Assembly (NCBI RefSeq): GCF_000337455.1
Contig: NZ_AOIU01000006.1
Span: forward strand, 2,754 to 59,937
From: Halosimplex carlsbadense 2-9-1
GTDB lineage: Archaea; Halobacteriota; Halobacteria; Halobacteriales; Haloarculaceae
Reading direction: 5' to 3'
DNA: 57,184 nucleotides
A program made the position numbers and the translations under genes. This document shows positions 17,750 to 25,862 of the stretch, piece by piece. Numbering within the stretch: the stretch's first letter is position 1; the number at the start of each line of letters is the position of its first letter. Below the pieces are notes generated by a model that saw nothing but the letters and a program-made list of their open reading frames with translations, was not told where the DNA came from and made no database searches.

Positions 17750-18879
17750 GCGGATTCGTCTTTTCGGAGAAACCGATCCAGATCGAGGCGGGCGACGGCA
17801 CAGTACTGTACGACGACGGCGGCACGGAGTACCTCGACTTCGGCGCGAGCTACGCCTGCGTCCCGCTGGGCCACGGCCACGAGGCGGTCCACGACGCCGT
17901 GACCGAACAGTTCGAGAAGCTGACCTACGTGCAGGCCTCGTACCCGAACGCCTCGCGGACGGCGCTGTACGACCTGCTGGCCGACACCGCGCCGGACCCC
18001 ATCGACTACACGTGGCTCTGTAACTCGGGGACCGAGGCCAACGAAGCGGCGCTGAAGTTCGCTCGCTCGGCCACCGGGAACTCGAAGATCGTCGCGACGA
18101 TGCAGGGCTTCCACGGCCGGACGATGGGCGCGCTGGCGACGACCTGGAAGAGCAAGTACAAGAAGCCCTACGAGCCGCTGATGGGCGACGTGGAGTTCGT
18201 CCCCTACGACGACGGCGACGCGCTCGCCGAGGCGGTCGACGACGAGACCGCGGCCGTGCTCGTCGAGCCGGTCCAGGGCGAAGGCGGCATCAACCCCGCC
18301 TCCGCCGAGTTCCTCCAGCGCGCACGCGAGGAAACCGAGGACGCCGGCGCGGCGCTCATCTTCGACGAGGTCCAGACCGGGATGGGGCGGACGGGTTCGC
18401 TGTGGGCGGCCGAGCAGTCCGGCGTCGTTCCGGACATGATCACCGCGGCGAAGGGCCTCGGGAACGGCTTCCCGGTCGGCGCGACGCTGTGTCGGGAGTG
18501 GATCGCCGACAACTACGGCAGCCACGCCTCGACGTTCTCCGGCGGCCCCGTCATCTCGGCGGCGGCGGGCGCGACCGTCTCGACCATCGTCGACGAGGAC
18601 GTTCCCACGCACGCCGGCGACGTGGGCGCGTACATGCAGGAAGAACTGGAAGCGGCGATCGGCGACGATGTGCGCGAGGTGCGCGGCGAGGGGCTGATGG
18701 TCGGCGTCGAGGTCGGCCGCGGCGCCAACCGCGCGCTGAAGCAACTCGCGATGAACCACCAGATCCTCGCGCTGCCGGCGGGGCGGACGGTCGTGCGGTT
18801 CCTCCCGCCGCTGACGGTCACCGAGAACGAGGTCGACCAGGTGGTCGACGCCATGGCGGAGGTCGTCGGGGATGAGTGA
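17746..18879 (+). CDS. argD: LysW-ornithine-forming aminotransferase (ArgD/LysJ)
   Basis: The 377-residue PLP enzyme transaminates the LysW-bound semialdehyde, giving LysW-ornithine. Class III aminotransferase features are NSGTEANEAALKFAR, GFHGRTMGAL, the cofactor aspartate in LIFDEVQTGMGRTG and the Schiff-base lysine in TAAKGLGNGFPVGA (near residue 243). It overlaps argB by 4 nt and argE by 8 nt. Confidence 0.96.
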   Translation: MSGFVFSEKPIQIEAGDGTVLYDDGGTEYLDFGASYACVPLGHGHEAVHDAVTEQFEKLTYVQASYPNASRTALYDLLADTAPDPIDYTWLCNSGTEANEAALKFARSATGNSKIVATMQGFHGRTMGALATTWKSKYKKPYEPLMGDVEFVPYDDGDALAEAVDDETAAVLVEPVQGEGGINPASAEFLQRAREETEDAGAALIFDEVQTGMGRTGSLWAAEQSGVVPDMITAAKGLGNGFPVGATLCREWIADNYGSHASTFSGGPVISAAAGATVSTIVDEDVPTHAGDVGAYMQEELEAAIGDDVREVRGEGLMVGVEVGRGANRALKQLAMNHQILALPAGRTVVRFLPPLTVTENEVDQVVDAMAEVVGDE

Positions 18880-19972
18880 GAGCGCCGGCGAGCGGGGCGG
18901 CGGCGACGGCGAGGAGCCGACGCCCGACCTGCCCGTCGACGAGCAAGCGCGCGAACTCCTGATCGATGTCGTCGACACGCCGTCGGTGACCGGCGAGGAG
19001 GAAGAAGCCGCACAGGTACTTGTCGACTTCTTCGAGGCACACGACCGCGAGGTGTGGGTCGACGACGTGGGCAACGTCCGCGCGCCGGCCGACGACAGCG
19101 TCCTCCTGACCTCCCACATCGACACCGTTCCGGGCGACATCCCGGTGCGCGTCGAGGAGGGTGAGGAGGGCGAGGAACAGCTGTGGGGCCGTGGGAGCGT
19201 CGACGCGAAGGGGCCGCTGTGTTCGATGGCCGTCGCGGCCGTCCGCACGGGCGCCTCGTTCGTCGGCGTCGTCGGCGAGGAGGTCGACTCACGCGGCGCC
19301 CGCCACCTCGTGGCGGACCGCGACGCCGAGCCCGGCGCCGTGATCAACGGCGAGCCCTCGGGCTGGGACGGTATCACGCTCGGGTACAGGGGCCTGCTCG
19401 GCGGGACGTACGTCGCGACGTCGGAGTCCGGGCACTCCTCGCGGCCGGAGAACAACGCGATCCAGGACGCCATCGGCTGGTGGTCCGCGGTCGAGGAGGA
19501 GTTCGACCACGACGACTGGGTCCCGGTCTTCGAGCGCGTCACGGCCAAGCCCATCAGCTTCGAGGGCGGGATCAGCGACGACGGGCTCTCGGTCGAGGCG
19601 ACGGCCGACGTGCAACTGCGCGTCCCGCCCGAGTACACGACCGAGGAGATCCGCGAAATCGCGGACGGTCACCTCACCAACGGGACGGTCCACTGGCACG
19701 ACGCGGTCGAGCCGGTGATGATGAACCCGCGGACTGCGGCGGCGCGGGCCTTCCGCGCGGCGGTCCGACAGGTCGGCGGCGACCCCCGCCTGTTGCGCAA
19801 GACCGGCACAAGTGATATGAACGTGTACGCACAGGAGTGGGACTGTCCGATGGTGACCTACGGGCCCGGCGATTCCGACCTGGACCACGCGCCCGACGAG
19901 CACGTCTCGCTCGCCGAGTACGACCGCGCCGTGGCCGTCCTGGAGACCGCGACGGAGCAACTCCAATCATGA
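18872..19972 (+). CDS. argE: LysW-ornithine hydrolase (ArgE/LysK, M20 peptidase family)
   Basis: The 366-residue metallopeptidase releases ornithine from LysW. M20 zinc-site motifs are LTSHIDTVPG, WGRGSVDAKGP and FVGVVGEEVDSRG; the second-domain NGEPSGWDGITLGYRG and the final KTGTSDMNVY are as in LysK. The acidic N-terminal 25 residues are a halophilic extension. It overlaps argD by 8 nt and argF by 4 nt. Confidence 0.95.
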   Translation: MSESAGERGGGDGEEPTPDLPVDEQARELLIDVVDTPSVTGEEEEAAQVLVDFFEAHDREVWVDDVGNVRAPADDSVLLTSHIDTVPGDIPVRVEEGEEGEEQLWGRGSVDAKGPLCSMAVAAVRTGASFVGVVGEEVDSRGARHLVADRDAEPGAVINGEPSGWDGITLGYRGLLGGTYVATSESGHSSRPENNAIQDAIGWWSAVEEEFDHDDWVPVFERVTAKPISFEGGISDDGLSVEATADVQLRVPPEYTTEEIREIADGHLTNGTVHWHDAVEPVMMNPRTAAARAFRAAVRQVGGDPRLLRKTGTSDMNVYAQEWDCPMVTYGPGDSDLDHAPDEHVSLAEYDRAVAVLETATEQLQS

Positions 19973-20856
19973 ACTTCCTCGACGTCGACGACCTCACGAC
20001 CGGCGAACTGGCGGCCGTCCTCGACCGCGCGGCGGCGATCAAGGCCGACTACCGCGAGGACGGCGCGAGCGACCTGCTGGGCGGCCAGACGCTCGGGATG
20101 ATCTTCGAGAAGCCCTCGACGCGGACCCGGGTCTCCTTCGAGACCGGCATGACCCAGCTGGGCGGCCACGCCGTCTTCCTGGGCCCCGACGACATCGGCC
20201 TGCACGGCCGCGAGCCCGTGAAGGACATCGCGCGGGCGCTCGGTCGCTACGTCGACTTCGTGATGGCGCGCGTCTACGACCACGCCGACGTGGTCGAACT
20301 CGGCGAGTACGCGGAGGTACCGGTCATCAACGCGCTGACCGACGACGCCCATCCCTGCCAGACGCTCGCCGACCTGCTGACGATCCGCGAGCACTTCGAC
20401 GACCCGACGGTGGCCTGGGTCGGCGACGGCAACAACGTCTGCCAGTCGTTCGTCCTCGGCGCGGCGATGTCCGGGCTCGACTTGGCCGTCGCGACCCCCG
20501 AAGGATACGGCGTCGACGACGGCGTGCTCGAGCGCGCCGAGGGGCTCGGGACCGCGCCGGCGACGACGACCGACCCCGAGGTGGCCATCGCCGACGCGGA
20601 CGTGGTGTACACGGACGTGTGGGTCAGCATGGGCCAAGAGGACGAGCGCGCGGAGAAACTGGACGCCTTCGAGGGGTTCCAGATCACGCCCGAGCTGCTG
20701 GGCGACCGCGCGCTGATGCACTGTCTGCCCGCCCACCGCGGCGAGGAGGTCACCGACGCCGTCGTCGAGAGCGACAACGCCATCGTCTGGGACCAGGCCG
20801 AGAACCGCCTGCACGCCCAGAAAGGGCTGCTCGCGTGGCTTGCCGAGCAGGAGTAA
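19969..20856 (+). CDS. argF: Ornithine carbamoyltransferase
   Basis: The 295-residue enzyme makes citrulline from ornithine and carbamoyl phosphate. Signatures are EKPSTRTRVSFE (carbamoyl-phosphate binding), DDAHPCQTLADL, and the catalytic-cysteine motif LMHCLPAHRGEE. It is the last gene of the lysW operon, overlapping argE by 4 nt. The final 63 bp of coding sequence are repeated exactly 208 bp downstream (20998-21060), where they no longer belong to a full gene. Confidence 0.97.
   Translation: MNFLDVDDLTTGELAAVLDRAAAIKADYREDGASDLLGGQTLGMIFEKPSTRTRVSFETGMTQLGGHAVFLGPDDIGLHGREPVKDIARALGRYVDFVMARVYDHADVVELGEYAEVPVINALTDDAHPCQTLADLLTIREHFDDPTVAWVGDGNNVCQSFVLGAAMSGLDLAVATPEGYGVDDGVLERAEGLGTAPATTTDPEVAIADADVVYTDVWVSMGQEDERAEKLDAFEGFQITPELLGDRALMHCLPAHRGEEVTDAVVESDNAIVWDQAENRLHAQKGLLAWLAEQE
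20790..20852 (+). repeat. Direct repeat copy 1: 3' end of argF
   Basis: These 63 bp inside argF are identical, base for base, to 20998-21060. The identity stops at the last coding codon: argF ends GAG-TAA, whereas the second copy ends GAC-TGA. Confidence 0.95.
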
Positions 20857-20922
20857 CGTCCGTGCGAGCGGAGCGAGTGCGGTTCTCCGGACGCGACTAA
20901 CGGGAGCGTCCGGCTTTTTCAC

Positions 20923-20992
20923 CCACGTTTTTGCTGGCGGGGTTCCCGCAGCGAGCGCAGTGAGCGAGGAAACCCCGCCAGCAAAAAGGTGG
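20923..20992. repeat. Long inverted repeat (hairpin) between the two argF tails
   Basis: Arms 20923-20944 and 20971-20992 pair over 22 bp with one mismatch; the inner 17 bp, TTTTTGCTGGCGGGGTT and its complement, are perfect. The 26-nt loop reads CCCGCAGCGAGCG followed by CAGTGAGCGAGGA. The arm start CCCACGTTTTT and the loop start CCCGCAGCGAGCG recur with identical 12-nt spacing at 21103-21138 after the second argF tail, but without the right arm. A terminator role for argF is possible, but it reads more like part of a mobile or duplicated unit. Confidence 0.85.
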
Positions 20993-20997
20993 CTGCC

Positions 20998-21060
20998 GGA
21001 CCAGGCCGAGAACCGCCTGCACGCCCAGAAAGGGCTGCTCGCGTGGCTTGCCGAGCAGGA
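20998..21060 (+). repeat. Direct repeat copy 2: displaced argF 3' end
   Basis: This is an exact 63-bp copy of the argF tail, encoding DQAENRLHAQKGLLAWLAEQ then D and a stop. No start codon or promoter gives it a sensible gene. It directly follows the right arm of the inverted repeat. Confidence 0.93.
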
Positions 21061-21143
21061 CTGAGTACCGCGAGCGACCGGCGGGAGCGAGCGGCGTTTT
21101 CGCCCACGTTTTTCGACGAGTGGTGCCCGCAGCGAGCGGAGCG

Positions 21144-21551
21144 CTACCGATACGTTTCGAGCGTGACACCGGGGATGTTCCCGAAGTGGCTGTCCCCGGC
21201 GAGGACGGGTTCGTCGCGTTCGAGTGCGGTGGCGGCGATCGTCGCGTCCCCTTTGCCGATTCCGGGTCCCTCCCCGTGGTCGGCGTCGGCCAGGCGTTCA
21301 CCGAGCAGTCGCCCGGCTCGGCGAGCGATACTCGGCGTCGTATCCACGACCGGATACGAGTCGAGGACCGCTTCCACTCGCTGGCGCTCTTCCCGGGTGC
21401 TCGCGACTTTGCCGACGCCGATGTAGAGTTCGAGCACCGTCGTCACCGGGATCACGAGCGGGACACCCTCGGCTTCGAGTTCCCGCTCTTTCCGGACGGC
21501 CGCGTCGACATCGTCGATGACGTCGAGGACGAAACTCGTATCGACTATCAT
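21144..21551 (-). CDS. vapC: PIN-domain toxin (VapC family ribonuclease)
   Basis: The 135-residue protein has the four acidic residues of a PIN nuclease: D4 (MIVDTSF), E41 (TTVLELYIG), D102 (GKGDATIAATAL) and D120 (VLAGDSHFG). VapC toxins cut RNA with Mg2+ and are held inactive by a VapB antitoxin. The antitoxin gene overlaps its start by 4 nt. It lies right after the displaced argF tail, on the opposite strand. Confidence 0.9.
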   Translation of the reverse strand: MIVDTSFVLDVIDDVDAAVRKERELEAEGVPLVIPVTTVLELYIGVGKVASTREERQRVEAVLDSYPVVDTTPSIARRAGRLLGERLADADHGEGPGIGKGDATIAATALERDEPVLAGDSHFGNIPGVTLETYR

Positions 21552-21778
21552 TCGAATCGGTCGGCGACCGACCGAACCTCGTCACGGTCGGCCCGGTCGG
21601 CTGCCTCGATGGCCTCGCGCATCTCGTCGACCTGATCCTCGTCGAAGACATCGCGGAGATCGCGCAGCGATCGACCACCGATGAGCCGTTCGACGGCGTC
21701 GCTGAACGACTCGTCGTCACGCTTGGTGGCCTTGATTCGTTCGTACACGTGGTCTTCGAGTCGGACCTGATGTGACAT
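21548..21778 (-). CDS. vapB: VapB-like antitoxin
   Basis: A 76-residue protein: an N-terminal MSHQVRLEDHVYERIKATK stretch resembling a ribbon-helix-helix, then FSDAVERLIGGRSLRDLRDV and a charged C-terminal helix suited to wrapping a toxin. Similar short proteins precede VapC in many haloarchaea. The open frame extends to 21919, but the ATG at 21778 gives the family-like start and follows candidate operator repeats. Stop/start overlap (ATGA) with vapC. Confidence 0.85.
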   Translation of the reverse strand: MSHQVRLEDHVYERIKATKRDDESFSDAVERLIGGRSLRDLRDVFDEDQVDEMREAIEAADRADRDEVRSVADRFE

Positions 21779-21781
21779 CCT

Positions 21782-21797
21782 CGTTGACAGCGTTGAC
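21782..21797 (-). promoter_or_regulatory. Direct repeat just upstream of vapB (candidate operator)
   Basis: CGTTGAC occurs twice (21782-21788 and 21791-21797), 9 bp apart, ending 3 bp from the vapB start codon. Ribbon-helix-helix antitoxins usually bind such short repeats and repress their own operon. Confidence 0.4.
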
Positions 21798-21809
21798 GCT
21801 CGACGCGAA

Positions 21810-21953
21810 TCAAGGTTGGGGCGCCAGAGCGGCGAGCAGGACCGGCGCGGCGTGGGCGGCCTCGTGGAGGAAGAGCGCGGTGACCGACCCGGCGATGGCG
21901 GCCGGGACGACCAGCGCATACAGTAGCACGTCGATCATGCAGATGACGTTCAT
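21810..21953 (-). CDS. Possible 47-residue hydrophobic peptide
   Basis: An open frame from ATG 21953 encodes a mostly hydrophobic 47-mer (LLYALVVPAAIAGSVTALFL) followed by HEAAHAAPVLLAALAPQP. It would be the first gene on the vapBC strand. HEAAH formally matches the HExxH zinc motif, but the peptide is far too short to be a metalloprotease. There is no clear TATA box. I include it because codon use and hydrophobic pattern look gene-like. Confidence 0.35.
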   Translation of the reverse strand: MNVICMIDVLLYALVVPAAIAGSVTALFLHEAAHAAPVLLAALAPQP

Positions 21954-22104
21954 CTCACAGGTGTGTGAAGCTGTTCCTCATGTGAACGGAAGCCGCCGTG
22001 TCCACGAACTCGCGTCGCCATAGGCTCGGATTATCACTGGTAAGGCGTCTCGACCGCCGAGAACGATCGTCGGTGGTCAAGCTGTCCCACGACCAAGATA
22101 TCGT

Positions 22105-22917
22105 ATGGCCTCGATGGAATCGACCGTGACAGAGCACGGATCGGCGAGCGGGAGCACAGAGCGACGGGCACGGCGAGTCGTGGACTGGGCGGTGCCGATA
22201 CTGCTGGGGCTGTACGGGCTGGCGGTCGGCTTCGGCGGGGCGGCGCTGGCGGTGGCGGCCGACCGGGCGGTTATCGCCGAGCTGGTCGCCGAGGGGATGA
22301 TCGTGTCTGACGTGTTCACGGACGCGGCGCTGGTGGACGTGAGCTTCGCGACGGCGCGCTGGAGCGGGATCGGACTCGTGGTGACGGGGCTGTTGTCGTG
22401 GGCGGGGGCGGCGGCGTTCGTCGCGCATCGGCGGCGCGAGCGCGCCCGGGCGTCCGGGGCGGGAGCCGATCCGACGTACACCTGGACCGACGCGGCCGCG
22501 GGCGGCGTGGTGACGGCCGTCACCTCGTTCCTGTTGCCGTTCGCGCCGATGCTCGGCGGGTTCGCGGGCGGATACCTCCACCGCAACGAGCGGACGAGCG
22601 CGACGCGGGTGGGAGCGCTGTCGGGACTGCTGTCGGTCCTGCCGCTGGCGGTGGCGCTTTTGTTCGTGGCCGCGGGCGTCGCAGTCGGGACCCTGCGGGC
22701 CGACGCGGTCGGCGTCGCGCTGCTGGTCGTGGGCGTCGTCCTCGTGTCGCTGCTGTTCACGGCGCTGTTCTCGGGTGGATTCGGCGCGCTGGGCGGGTAC
22801 CTCGGGGGCCAACTCCGCGACCGCGACGCCGACAAACCCGACGAGTTCGGCGGCGAACGCGAGGAGGGGCGACTGGGCGACGACAGACCCGAGCGCGACG
22901 AGTCGACCGCCGACTGA
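22105..22917 (+). CDS. Multi-pass membrane protein (DUF5518-like)
   Basis: A 270-residue protein with five predicted membrane helices, for example AVPILLGLYGLAVGFGGAAL, GIGLVVTGLLSWAGAAAFV and VGVALLVVGVVLVSLLFTAL. The second half (GGVVTAVTSFLLPFAPMLGG then FAGGYLHRNE and a glycine-rich ALGGYLGGQL) resembles haloarchaeal DUF5518 membrane proteins with a glycine-zipper fold. A charged tail follows. Function unknown. Confidence 0.75.
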   Translation: MASMESTVTEHGSASGSTERRARRVVDWAVPILLGLYGLAVGFGGAALAVAADRAVIAELVAEGMIVSDVFTDAALVDVSFATARWSGIGLVVTGLLSWAGAAAFVAHRRRERARASGAGADPTYTWTDAAAGGVVTAVTSFLLPFAPMLGGFAGGYLHRNERTSATRVGALSGLLSVLPLAVALLFVAAGVAVGTLRADAVGVALLVVGVVLVSLLFTALFSGGFGALGGYLGGQLRDRDADKPDEFGGEREEGRLGDDRPERDESTAD

Positions 22918-23048
22918 GCGTTCCCCCCACGGGCACACCGACCGGCTCGCGCCACCGCACTCTTCAGTTCTCTCTGGCCGCCGTCCACGTTCGTCCAGAA
23001 CGACACCCCGATACCGTGTAAGAGATTGACACTCACTTACCCTAATGA

Positions 23049-23056
23049 TTTATAAT
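23049..23056 (+). promoter_or_regulatory. TATA box of the 23082 gene
   Basis: TTTATAAT in an AT-rich patch, 26 nt before the ATG at 23082, predicts a leaderless mRNA. The rest of the 160-bp gap 22918-23081 shows no gene. Confidence 0.75.
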
Positions 23057-23081
23057 GCAGTAGAATAATCGTGACGTACAG

Positions 23082-23363
23082 ATGCGGATCACAGAGACCC
23101 AACAGTTGTTCACGGAATCGTGCGAGTACCCGACGGACGCGGCGACGGTCGCCGACCGGGTCGGCGACGTGGAGATCGAGGCGCCGACGGGCGACACGAC
23201 GACGGTCGGGACGGTCCTCGCCCGGTCGAACGTCGGGACCTACGAGTCGGCCGACGACGTGTACACGGCGCTGATGGGCAACCTCGACGACTCCTTTATC
23301 GGACTGAAATACTACGACGACCGCGGCGACAACCAGCCCCACCCCCACCGCAACTGGCACTGA
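23082..23363 (+). CDS. Conserved haloarchaeal DUF5789-like protein
   Basis: The 93-residue protein (MRITETQQLFTESCEYPTDA, then IEAPTGDTTTVGTVLARS and MGNLDDSFIGLKYYDDRGDN) has the layout of short haloarchaeal proteins of the DUF5789 type. These proteins have no known function. A strong TATA box lies at the right distance for leaderless transcription. Confidence 0.72.
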   Translation: MRITETQQLFTESCEYPTDAATVADRVGDVEIEAPTGDTTTVGTVLARSNVGTYESADDVYTALMGNLDDSFIGLKYYDDRGDNQPHPHRNWH

Positions 23364-23566
23364 GCCGAGCGGACCCGGCGGCGGGATAGCCGGCCGGCAG
23401 TGAGACGGGTGGGGCCGCGGTGGGCATCCGCGGAGGGTCGGACGGGTGGTTCGGTCCGCGGTGGATACGGACACCGGGACGGGGTAGACGCGACGCGCCG
23501 GCGAGTGTGTGACCGCCGCGCGACCGCAGCGAACACTAATTGTCGCGACGGTCGTAGCGGGTGACG

Positions 23567-23800
23567 ATGGCCGACCCGCCCGTCGTCGACGCCGGGACGC
23601 TGGACGCCGACGAACTACTCGACCGGATCAAGTCGGCGGGGCACGTCCGCCTGCGCACGGAGTTTCTCGACTCGGTCCACGAGGTGACGCTCCGCTGGGA
23701 CGGCGAGACGTTCTACTGCGACACGCCGACGCGCCTGCACAAACACGACACCGAGTCGGCGATGCGAACCTGTCTCGTCGAGCAGGGCTACAGTCGGTGA
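23567..23800 (+). CDS. Conserved haloarchaeal hypothetical protein
   Basis: A 77-residue protein starting MADPPVVDAGTLDADELLDR, with GHVRLRTEFLDSVHEVTLRW and a final cysteine-containing MRTCLVEQGYSR. A GTG 6 nt upstream could also start it. I recognise the pattern as a conserved small halophile protein without an assigned role. The 200-bp gap before it (23364-23566) contains nothing I can name. Confidence 0.7.
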   Translation: MADPPVVDAGTLDADELLDRIKSAGHVRLRTEFLDSVHEVTLRWDGETFYCDTPTRLHKHDTESAMRTCLVEQGYSR

Positions 23801-23841
23801 CCGGCCCGCGGGCGGGGGTGGACCGCCCCCGGCCACCGCCT

Positions 23842-23850
23842 CCGTTTAAG
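23842..23850 (+). promoter_or_regulatory. TATA box of the HTH regulator gene
   Basis: CGTTTAAGC lies about 28 nt upstream of the ATG at 23878, with the typical core TTTAA. Confidence 0.65.
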
Positions 23851-23877
23851 CGGTGGGGGTGCCTAGGGACCGACACC

Positions 23878-24267
23878 ATGGTCGAGGCGGACCCTTCGCC
23901 CCAGCGGTTTCGCGAGTTGATGCTCGACGAGCAGCCGGGCTTCGCGGACGTGCTCGCCTGCGTCTTCAACGTCCAGGAGCACGAAGTCCGGACGTTCCTC
24001 ACGCTGCAGGACCACCCCGGAAGCACCGTCGCCGAACTGGCCGACCAGCTCGAACGCGACCGCAGCAACGTCAACCGCTCGCTGTCGACGCTCCGCGACA
24101 AGGGGCTGGCCGAGCGCGAGCGACGGCTGCTCGACGGCGGCGGCCACGTCTACCAGTACTCGGCGACGCCCATGCCCGAAGCCCGCGAGTTGATGCACGA
24201 CACGCTCGACGAGTGGACCGCCTACGTCCACGACCGCATCGACGAGTTCGGCGAGGAAGACATCTGA
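23878..24267 (+). CDS. TrmB/MarR-like winged-helix transcriptional regulator
   Basis: The 129-residue protein has a winged helix (VRTFLTLQDHPGSTVAELAD, recognition helix RDRSNVNRSLSTLRDKGLA, wing ERRLLDGGGHVYQYSA). A C-terminal dimerisation helix (MHDTLDEWTAYVHDRIDEF) follows. Such small TrmB-like proteins in haloarchaea usually act as metabolite- or redox-responsive repressors. It is convergent with thrC. Its target is unknown. Confidence 0.82.
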   Translation: MVEADPSPQRFRELMLDEQPGFADVLACVFNVQEHEVRTFLTLQDHPGSTVAELADQLERDRSNVNRSLSTLRDKGLAERERRLLDGGGHVYQYSATPMPEARELMHDTLDEWTAYVHDRIDEFGEEDI

Positions 24268-24340
24268 TCGGTCGGATAGTCCGGTGTGGCGCTCGTCCCA
24301 GCGCGCGCGACTGCCGACGCGTCTCGACCCGCTCGGACGA

Positions 24341-25744
24341 CTACTTCTCCGAGCGGAGTTTCCGGTAGAGATACGCGACGCCCAGACCGCCGAGGATCAG
24401 CGGGAGCAGCGGTGAGCTGGTTGCCTTCGACGCCTGTCGCCAGACCGTCTCGCCGACCGACGACCCGTCGTCGATGTGGTCCAGAACGGCTTCGGTGTCG
24501 TTGGGGACGGGCTCGGGGTCGCCGCCGGCCTCGTAGGCGGCGTCGGGGTCTTTGAGCAGGTGGCCGGTCGTGAGACAGACCACGTCCTCGTCGGCGTCGA
24601 CCTCGCCGGAGTCGCGGAGCTTGCGGAGGCCGGCCAGCGAGGCGGCGGAGGCGGGCTCGACGCCGACGCCTTCCTCGGCCAAATCGCGCTGGGCCTCGGT
24701 GATCGCCTCGTCGGAGACGGCGACGGCGGTGCCGCCCGTTTCGCGGATGCCCGGCAGGGCCTTCGGGGCGTTGACGGGGTTGCCGATGCGGATGGCGGTC
24801 GCGCGCGTCTCGACCTCGTCCCACCGGCGGACCTCGTCGTTGCCCTCCTCGACGGCCTCGACCATCGGCGCCGCGCCTTCGGCCTGGACGCCGGTGAGTT
24901 TGGGCACGTCGGACTCGTCGATGGCGCCGGCCTCCCGGAGTTCGCGGAAGCACTTGTACAGCGCGGCCGTGTTGCCGGCGTTGCCGACGGGCAGGACGAT
25001 CCGGTCGGGGTAGGTCCCCTCGTCGGCGTGGAACCGCTCCATAATTTCGAGGCCGATCGTCTTCTGGCCCTCCAAGCGGAAGGGGTTCAGCGAGTTGAGC
25101 AGGTACGCCTCGCCGCGGGCGGCCAGGTCCTGTACGATGTCGAGACAGGAGTCGAAGTTGCCGTCGACCTCGAGGATGCGGGCGCCGTGGAGGCTCGCCT
25201 GGGCGACCTTCCCGGCGGCGACCTTGCCGGCGGGCAGGAGCACGAGCGTCTCCATCCCGCCGCGGGCGCCGTAGGCCGCCAGCGCCGCGGAGGTGTTCCC
25301 GGTGGAGGCGCAGGCCAGGCGGTCGACGCCGACCTCCTTGGCCACGCGGACGCCGACAGTCATCCCGCGGTCCTTGAAGCTCCCGGTGGGGTTCATCCCC
25401 TCGTGTTTGATCCGGAGGTTGTTCACGCCGACTTCCTCCTCGATGCTGGGGACGTAGTGGAGCGGCGTGCCGCCCTCGGGCAGGGAGACGCCCTCCTCGA
25501 AGGGCAACCCCGCCGAGTAGCGCCAGACGCCGTAGGGGCCGCTCTCGGGCGAGCCGCCGGCGCCGAAGTCGTCCCACGTCGGGAGGTCGGCGTAGCGGAC
25601 TTCCAGCAGGCCGTCGCAGTCGTCGCAGGTGTAGCGGACGTCGTCGAAGGGGGCGAACGTCTCGCCGCACTCGATGCAGGTGAGCCAGACGCCGTCGTCG
25701 GCGACGGCGGGCTCGGACTCGTCGAGGGCCAGGTGTGCGCTCAT
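24341..25744 (-). CDS. thrC: Threonine synthase with C-terminal membrane segment
   Basis: The 467-residue PLP enzyme converts O-phosphohomoserine to threonine. It has an N-terminal zinc ribbon (CIECGETF and CDDCDGLLEV), the PLP lysine in PTGSFKDRGMT (near residue 123), STGNTSAALAAYGAR and the phosphate loop PVGNAGNTAA. Unusually, about 50 residues after the catalytic fold end in a hydrophobic helix, SPLLPLILGGLGVAYLY, and a basic RKLRSEK. This looks like a C-terminal membrane anchor. The frame opens at 25861, but MSAHLALDE at 25744 is the sensible start. Confidence 0.93.
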   Translation of the reverse strand: MSAHLALDESEPAVADDGVWLTCIECGETFAPFDDVRYTCDDCDGLLEVRYADLPTWDDFGAGGSPESGPYGVWRYSAGLPFEEGVSLPEGGTPLHYVPSIEEEVGVNNLRIKHEGMNPTGSFKDRGMTVGVRVAKEVGVDRLACASTGNTSAALAAYGARGGMETLVLLPAGKVAAGKVAQASLHGARILEVDGNFDSCLDIVQDLAARGEAYLLNSLNPFRLEGQKTIGLEIMERFHADEGTYPDRIVLPVGNAGNTAALYKCFRELREAGAIDESDVPKLTGVQAEGAAPMVEAVEEGNDEVRRWDEVETRATAIRIGNPVNAPKALPGIRETGGTAVAVSDEAITEAQRDLAEEGVGVEPASAASLAGLRKLRDSGEVDADEDVVCLTTGHLLKDPDAAYEAGGDPEPVPNDTEAVLDHIDDGSSVGETVWRQASKATSSPLLPLILGGLGVAYLYRKLRSEK

Positions 25745-25829
25745 TGAAGGGGTCTGGTCGCCCGGCGACCAAAAGAGGGCCGATTGTCGTGTCGCCTCAG
25801 CGACCGCGCCCGCGTCGGAACCCGGGCCG

Positions 25830-25838
25830 CTTTTTACG
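25830..25838 (+). promoter_or_regulatory. TATA-like box of tRNA-Arg
   Basis: CTTTTTACG lies about 25-33 nt upstream of the mature tRNA 5' end. Confidence 0.6.
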
Positions 25839-25862
25839 CGCGCACGTCCAATCCGACACACG

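Noticed and set aside
20923..20992. Simple intrinsic terminator of argF
   Set aside because: The hairpin has its T-run inside the left arm and A-run inside the right arm, not a T-run after the stem, and part of it recurs with a second argF tail.
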